Source: Gammaproteobacteria bacterium
GTDB lineage: Bacteria > Pseudomonadota > Gammaproteobacteria > UBA6429 > Thiohalophilaceae
Assembly (NCBI GenBank): GCA_003233255.1
Contig: QILH01000050.1
Coordinates: 1 to 8,364 of the forward strand
DNA: 8,364 nt
Reading direction: 5' to 3'
Made by a program: the position numbers and the translations under genes. The first letter of the stretch is position 1. Each line of letters begins with the position of its first letter. This document shows, piece after piece, positions 5,740-8,364 of this stretch. The notes beneath the pieces are model-generated. The model worked only from the letters and a program-made list of their open reading frames with translations, was not told the origin of the DNA and made no database searches.

Positions 5740-8364
5740 TCATTTAACAATATTCACCCACTTGCCTTTGCTGCGCGCATTTTTAGTCGCATCATACATC
5801 GCTTCAACGTGAACTCCGGGTAAGTAATAATGACCAGAGAACGAGGCATTCAGCTGTACTTTAAACTGTTTTTCCTCACCGCGTTTTAGATTGAAATAAG
5901 TATAGATACGATCATCGCGTATATCCTGGAAATCAACCGCAGGTAATACGTCGTCTTCACCCTGTGACATACGCGGATTATGAATCTGCCATCCAGAAGG
6001 GAAAATATGCGATAGTGCCAGGTTGTCGATCTTGAAATCACTGTGATTCCGCACGGTCACTTGAGCAACGAAATTAGTACTCTGGCGGATACGAGTTACA
6101 TCGATTCGATCCCCTTCCATATCGGTATACCTGATTTTAATCGCCATGCCGCTGCGGCTACTCTGTTCTTCACCCGCACGCGGGATACCGTTTACATTGA
6201 TGGTTGCATATAGAACACGCTCACTGGTATTGGTTACCACAATCGTACTGCCCTGATCAGGGAAACCGGTTAAGGTTTGCAGATGAACGGCTTTATCAAC
6301 ATTAACTTTTTCGATTTCACGTCCGGCGATGATTTGATCAAAACTGAGCGTGCTGTCGGCCACCCCCTGACCCACAAAGTGTCCCATCGAGATTAACGAG
6401 AAGGCCAACGTCTGTGTGCTAAACCAGCGATCAGCCGATAATTCTCTGGCTATTTCATCGGCCAACGGTTTGGCTTCGTCCCAGCGTTGCATCAATGACA
6501 GGCTCTCTAAAAGAATTGCCTTATCGCGCAGCACTGTACCAAACGTTAAATCGCCCTGGCTATATTCATCGACCTTCAGATCGGCCCGACTCACCATCTC
6601 ATGCGCCACATCTTTTAAGCCCATGTGCTGGTATGCTGCCGCCAACAACCAGCGCGCCGTATTACTTCGAGTTGTAGCTTCGCGCATACGATTCATCGCA
6701 CCCAGCTCAGGTTTGCCCGCAACGGCAAGGGTGTACAGACGGTAAGCCTGATCCAGCTCCGAAATTTCAGAACCGGTTATCCATGATGTAGCAATGGATT
6801 TTTGATTGTTGATCCAGCTGGACAATACCTGCGGCTGTACAAAATAGCCACGCTTGCTAGCTTCGACCAGGAAGTGGCCTGCATAACTGTTCGACCAGCT
6901 ATTATAATGATTGCTGCCCGGCCAGTAACTAAAGCCACCGTTGAGTTGCTGATAACGCTGTATCTTTTGAATCGCCGCTTCAACATGCTTTTCAATCGCA
7001 TCTTTTTGCACTGGTGTTAACTTCATAATATCGCCCAGGAACAACTGCGGAAAAATAGCCGAGGTCGTTTGCTCCAGACAGCCATGTGGATAACGAATCA
7101 GGTATTGCAGACGCCCTTCAAGATTTATCGGCGGAATGCTCGATACTTCCAGGCTCACTTTATTGGTTCCACTGAGACCATGTGGTTTAACTTCAGTGTC
7201 CCAAATATCACCCGGCTGCAGGGTTTTCATCAAGCGTCGATTGGTCGCCATATTCGCACTGCGCACATCAACATAGATTTCCGATTTTGCAACATGCTCA
7301 CCACTGGTCGCGGTAAACTTGAAATAGCCTTTGCCGAGTTTGTCCTTCACTTTAATGTTAATAAAACCAATCTGCTCACCGAGGCCGGTAACGTTTATAA
7401 TCGTGGCTGATTTATCCATTATCTCAAAGTGATCATCGGTCTCTAATTTAAGGGTAACCTCTTTGATTGATTCGTCCATGACAAATATTGATACCGGTAC
7501 CGTTAATGATTCGTCCGGACCGAGTACACGAGGCAAAGTGGCCAACATACCCAACGGTTGACGAACGAAGACCGATTTTTTAGTTGAGCCGTAGGCTCCT
7601 TGTTGACCCGCTACGACCATCACTCTAACCGCACCAAGATATTGCGGAATGGTCACTTCATGTTTTGCCTGTGCCCCCGCCGCCAATTCAAACGGCCCAA
7701 GAAATTTCACCACCGGAGGGAAGCGACGTTTTTTCTTATCGCCCGCTTCGTCTTCCGCTTCGTCACCACCCAGTGATAACAGGCGCTCCAATTCACCACC
7801 ATAGGCACCAGTAACGTCATCAAACAAATCCCAGGTCTTTACCCCCAGCGCTTCCTTACGGTAAAAATATTTATGTAATTTTGGTGTTTTAAAATTCGTC
7901 AGTCCTAATAGACCTTCGTCAACAATGGCAATGGTATAGGTCATGGCTTTGCCATTTTCTTCCGCAATCTCAACATCGACTTTAGAATCCGGTCGCCACT
8001 CATCAGCCGCCGTTAACTTCGGAGCTAACTTCGTTTTCGGATCTTCGACCAGTAATGGCACCACTCCGAATAACCGAATCGGTCGATCGTTATCTTTATT
8101 CGCGTGTGGCTGGATTAAAGTTACCGACACATATACGTTCGGACTCATCTCAGCGGTGATCGGCACATCGAAAGTCGTTTTGGTTTTGCTAAACTCAACC
8201 CATTGCTGGGAAATTAATCGCGAACCATTTTCAACACTGACCAGGGCGCGTCCCTGTGAGGTCTCGGGCAGCTTGATCTTTGCCGTTTCACCCACCTGAT
8301 ACTTTGCTTTATCGGCCGAGAAATTTAACACCGTCGCACCGATGCCCTTGGACTCTCGTGCTTT
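5740..8364 (-). CDS. yfhM: Bacterial alpha-2-macroglobulin, C-terminal half (gene runs off the window)
   Basis: The frame is open to the window edge, so the 5' part is missing: 874 codons are visible, against about 1650 residues in E. coli YfhM. Residues below count from the internal GTG at 8331. Family hallmarks are the VDEGLLGLTNFKTP block (137-150), the segment leading to VVKFLGPFELAAG and YLGAVRVMVVAG (207-242), and the thioester motif CLEQ (418-421, bases 7069-7080) within RYPHGCLEQTTS. CLEQ forms the Cys-Gln thioester that binds attacking proteases covalently after bait cleavage. The helical thioester domain spans about 400-700. The C-terminus (about 765-863) is a beta-sandwich ending in the family-typical VEAMYDATKNARSKGKWVNIV (split VEAMYDATKN / ARSKGKWVNIV). 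A charged low-complexity insert (188-203) lies between conserved blocks. The mature protein is normally periplasmic, usually a lipoprotein; that N-terminal end is outside this window. It sits upstream of pbpC on the same strand and is probably co-transcribed with it. Confidence 0.94.
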   Translation of the reverse strand, partial: KARESKGIGATVLNFSADKAKYQVGETAKIKLPETSQGRALVSVENGSRLISQQWVEFSKTKTTFDVPITAEMSPNVYVSVTLIQPHANKDNDRPIRLFGVVPLLVEDPKTKLAPKLTAADEWRPDSKVDVEIAEENGKAMTYTIAIVDEGLLGLTNFKTPKLHKYFYRKEALGVKTWDLFDDVTGAYGGELERLLSLGGDEAEDEAGDKKKRRFPPVVKFLGPFELAAGAQAKHEVTIPQYLGAVRVMVVAGQQGAYGSTKKSVFVRQPLGMLATLPRVLGPDESLTVPVSIFVMDESIKEVTLKLETDDHFEIMDKSATIINVTGLGEQIGFINIKVKDKLGKGYFKFTATSGEHVAKSEIYVDVRSANMATNRRLMKTLQPGDIWDTEVKPHGLSGTNKVSLEVSSIPPINLEGRLQYLIRYPHGCLEQTTSAIFPQLFLGDIMKLTPVQKDAIEKHVEAAIQKIQRYQQLNGGFSYWPGSNHYNSWSNSYAGHFLVEASKRGYFVQPQVLSSWINNQKSIATSWITGSEISELDQAYRLYTLAVAGKPELGAMNRMREATTRSNTARWLLAAAYQHMGLKDVAHEMVSRADLKVDEYSQGDLTFGTVLRDKAILLESLSLMQRWDEAKPLADEIARELSADRWFSTQTLAFSLISMGHFVGQGVADSTLSFDQIIAGREIEKVNVDKAVHLQTLTGFPDQGSTIVVTNTSERVLYATINVNGIPRAGEEQSSRSGMAIKIRYTDMEGDRIDVTRIRQSTNFVAQVTVRNHSDFKIDNLALSHIFPSGWQIHNPRMSQGEDDVLPAVDFQDIRDDRIYTYFNLKRGEEKQFKVQLNASFSGHYYLPGVHVEAMYDATKNARSKGKWVNIVK

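Noticed and set aside
5553..5750. 65-codon and 60-codon minus-strand frames between yfhM and pbpC, the second starting at ATG 5743 with an ATGA overlap of the yfhM stop
   Set aside because: Both read straight through the palindromic repeat. The longer one starts at TTG inside yfhM. No ribosome-binding site is seen and the peptides look like repeat read-through, so the ATGA overlap is probably chance.
7943..8299. 118-codon plus-strand frame opposite yfhM, with similar frames at 7069-7410 and 6416-6745
   Set aside because: These are opposite-strand shadows of a strongly supported family gene and have no plausible protein features.

Overview
The window looks like chromosomal DNA of a gammaproteobacterium with moderate GC content (judged by eye). 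The best lineage clue is the neighbouring, co-oriented pair of a bacterial alpha-2-macroglobulin (yfhM type) and penicillin-binding protein 1C (pbpC), a linkage well known from enterobacteria and many other Gram-negatives. I cannot name the genus. No mobile element, CRISPR array, rRNA or tRNA is visible.

Layout. Positions 1-309 hold no convincing gene and form the leader of the first gene. Positions 310-1368 (+) encode a stand-alone winged-helix/BTAD transcription regulator. Its N-terminus resembles the tail of the helical-repeat region of much larger MalT/LuxR-like ATPase regulators. Positions 1369-1567 are a structured intergenic region with a strong GC hairpin (1426-1459), two overlapping 14-codon reading frames, and an AT-rich 22-bp dyad (1508-1529) just upstream of the next gene. 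Positions 1568-1810 (+) encode an 80-residue exported protein of unknown function, closed by a strong intrinsic terminator (1821-1860). A second, unrelated intrinsic terminator lies at 1979-2007 with no coding sequence between the two, which suggests a small RNA of roughly 65 nt. Positions 2108-3103 (+) encode a 331-residue cytoplasmic protein that I cannot assign to a function.

The right half is on the minus strand. It carries the C-terminal half of the alpha-2-macroglobulin gene (5740-8364, 5' end outside the window), a 227-nt spacer holding a degenerate palindromic repeat, and complete pbpC (3182-5512). pbpC converges on the 331-residue gene with only 78 nt between the stop codons.

How the parts may work together. 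YfhM-type alpha-2-macroglobulins are periplasmic protease traps, and PBP1C is an inner-membrane peptidoglycan synthase. The pair is usually interpreted as defence and repair of the envelope after attack by foreign proteases or peptidoglycan-degrading enzymes. The left half (regulator, structured intergenic region, small exported protein, possible sRNA) is the least explained part and the best place to look for something undescribed. That these parts form one system is only inferred from adjacency and shared strand.
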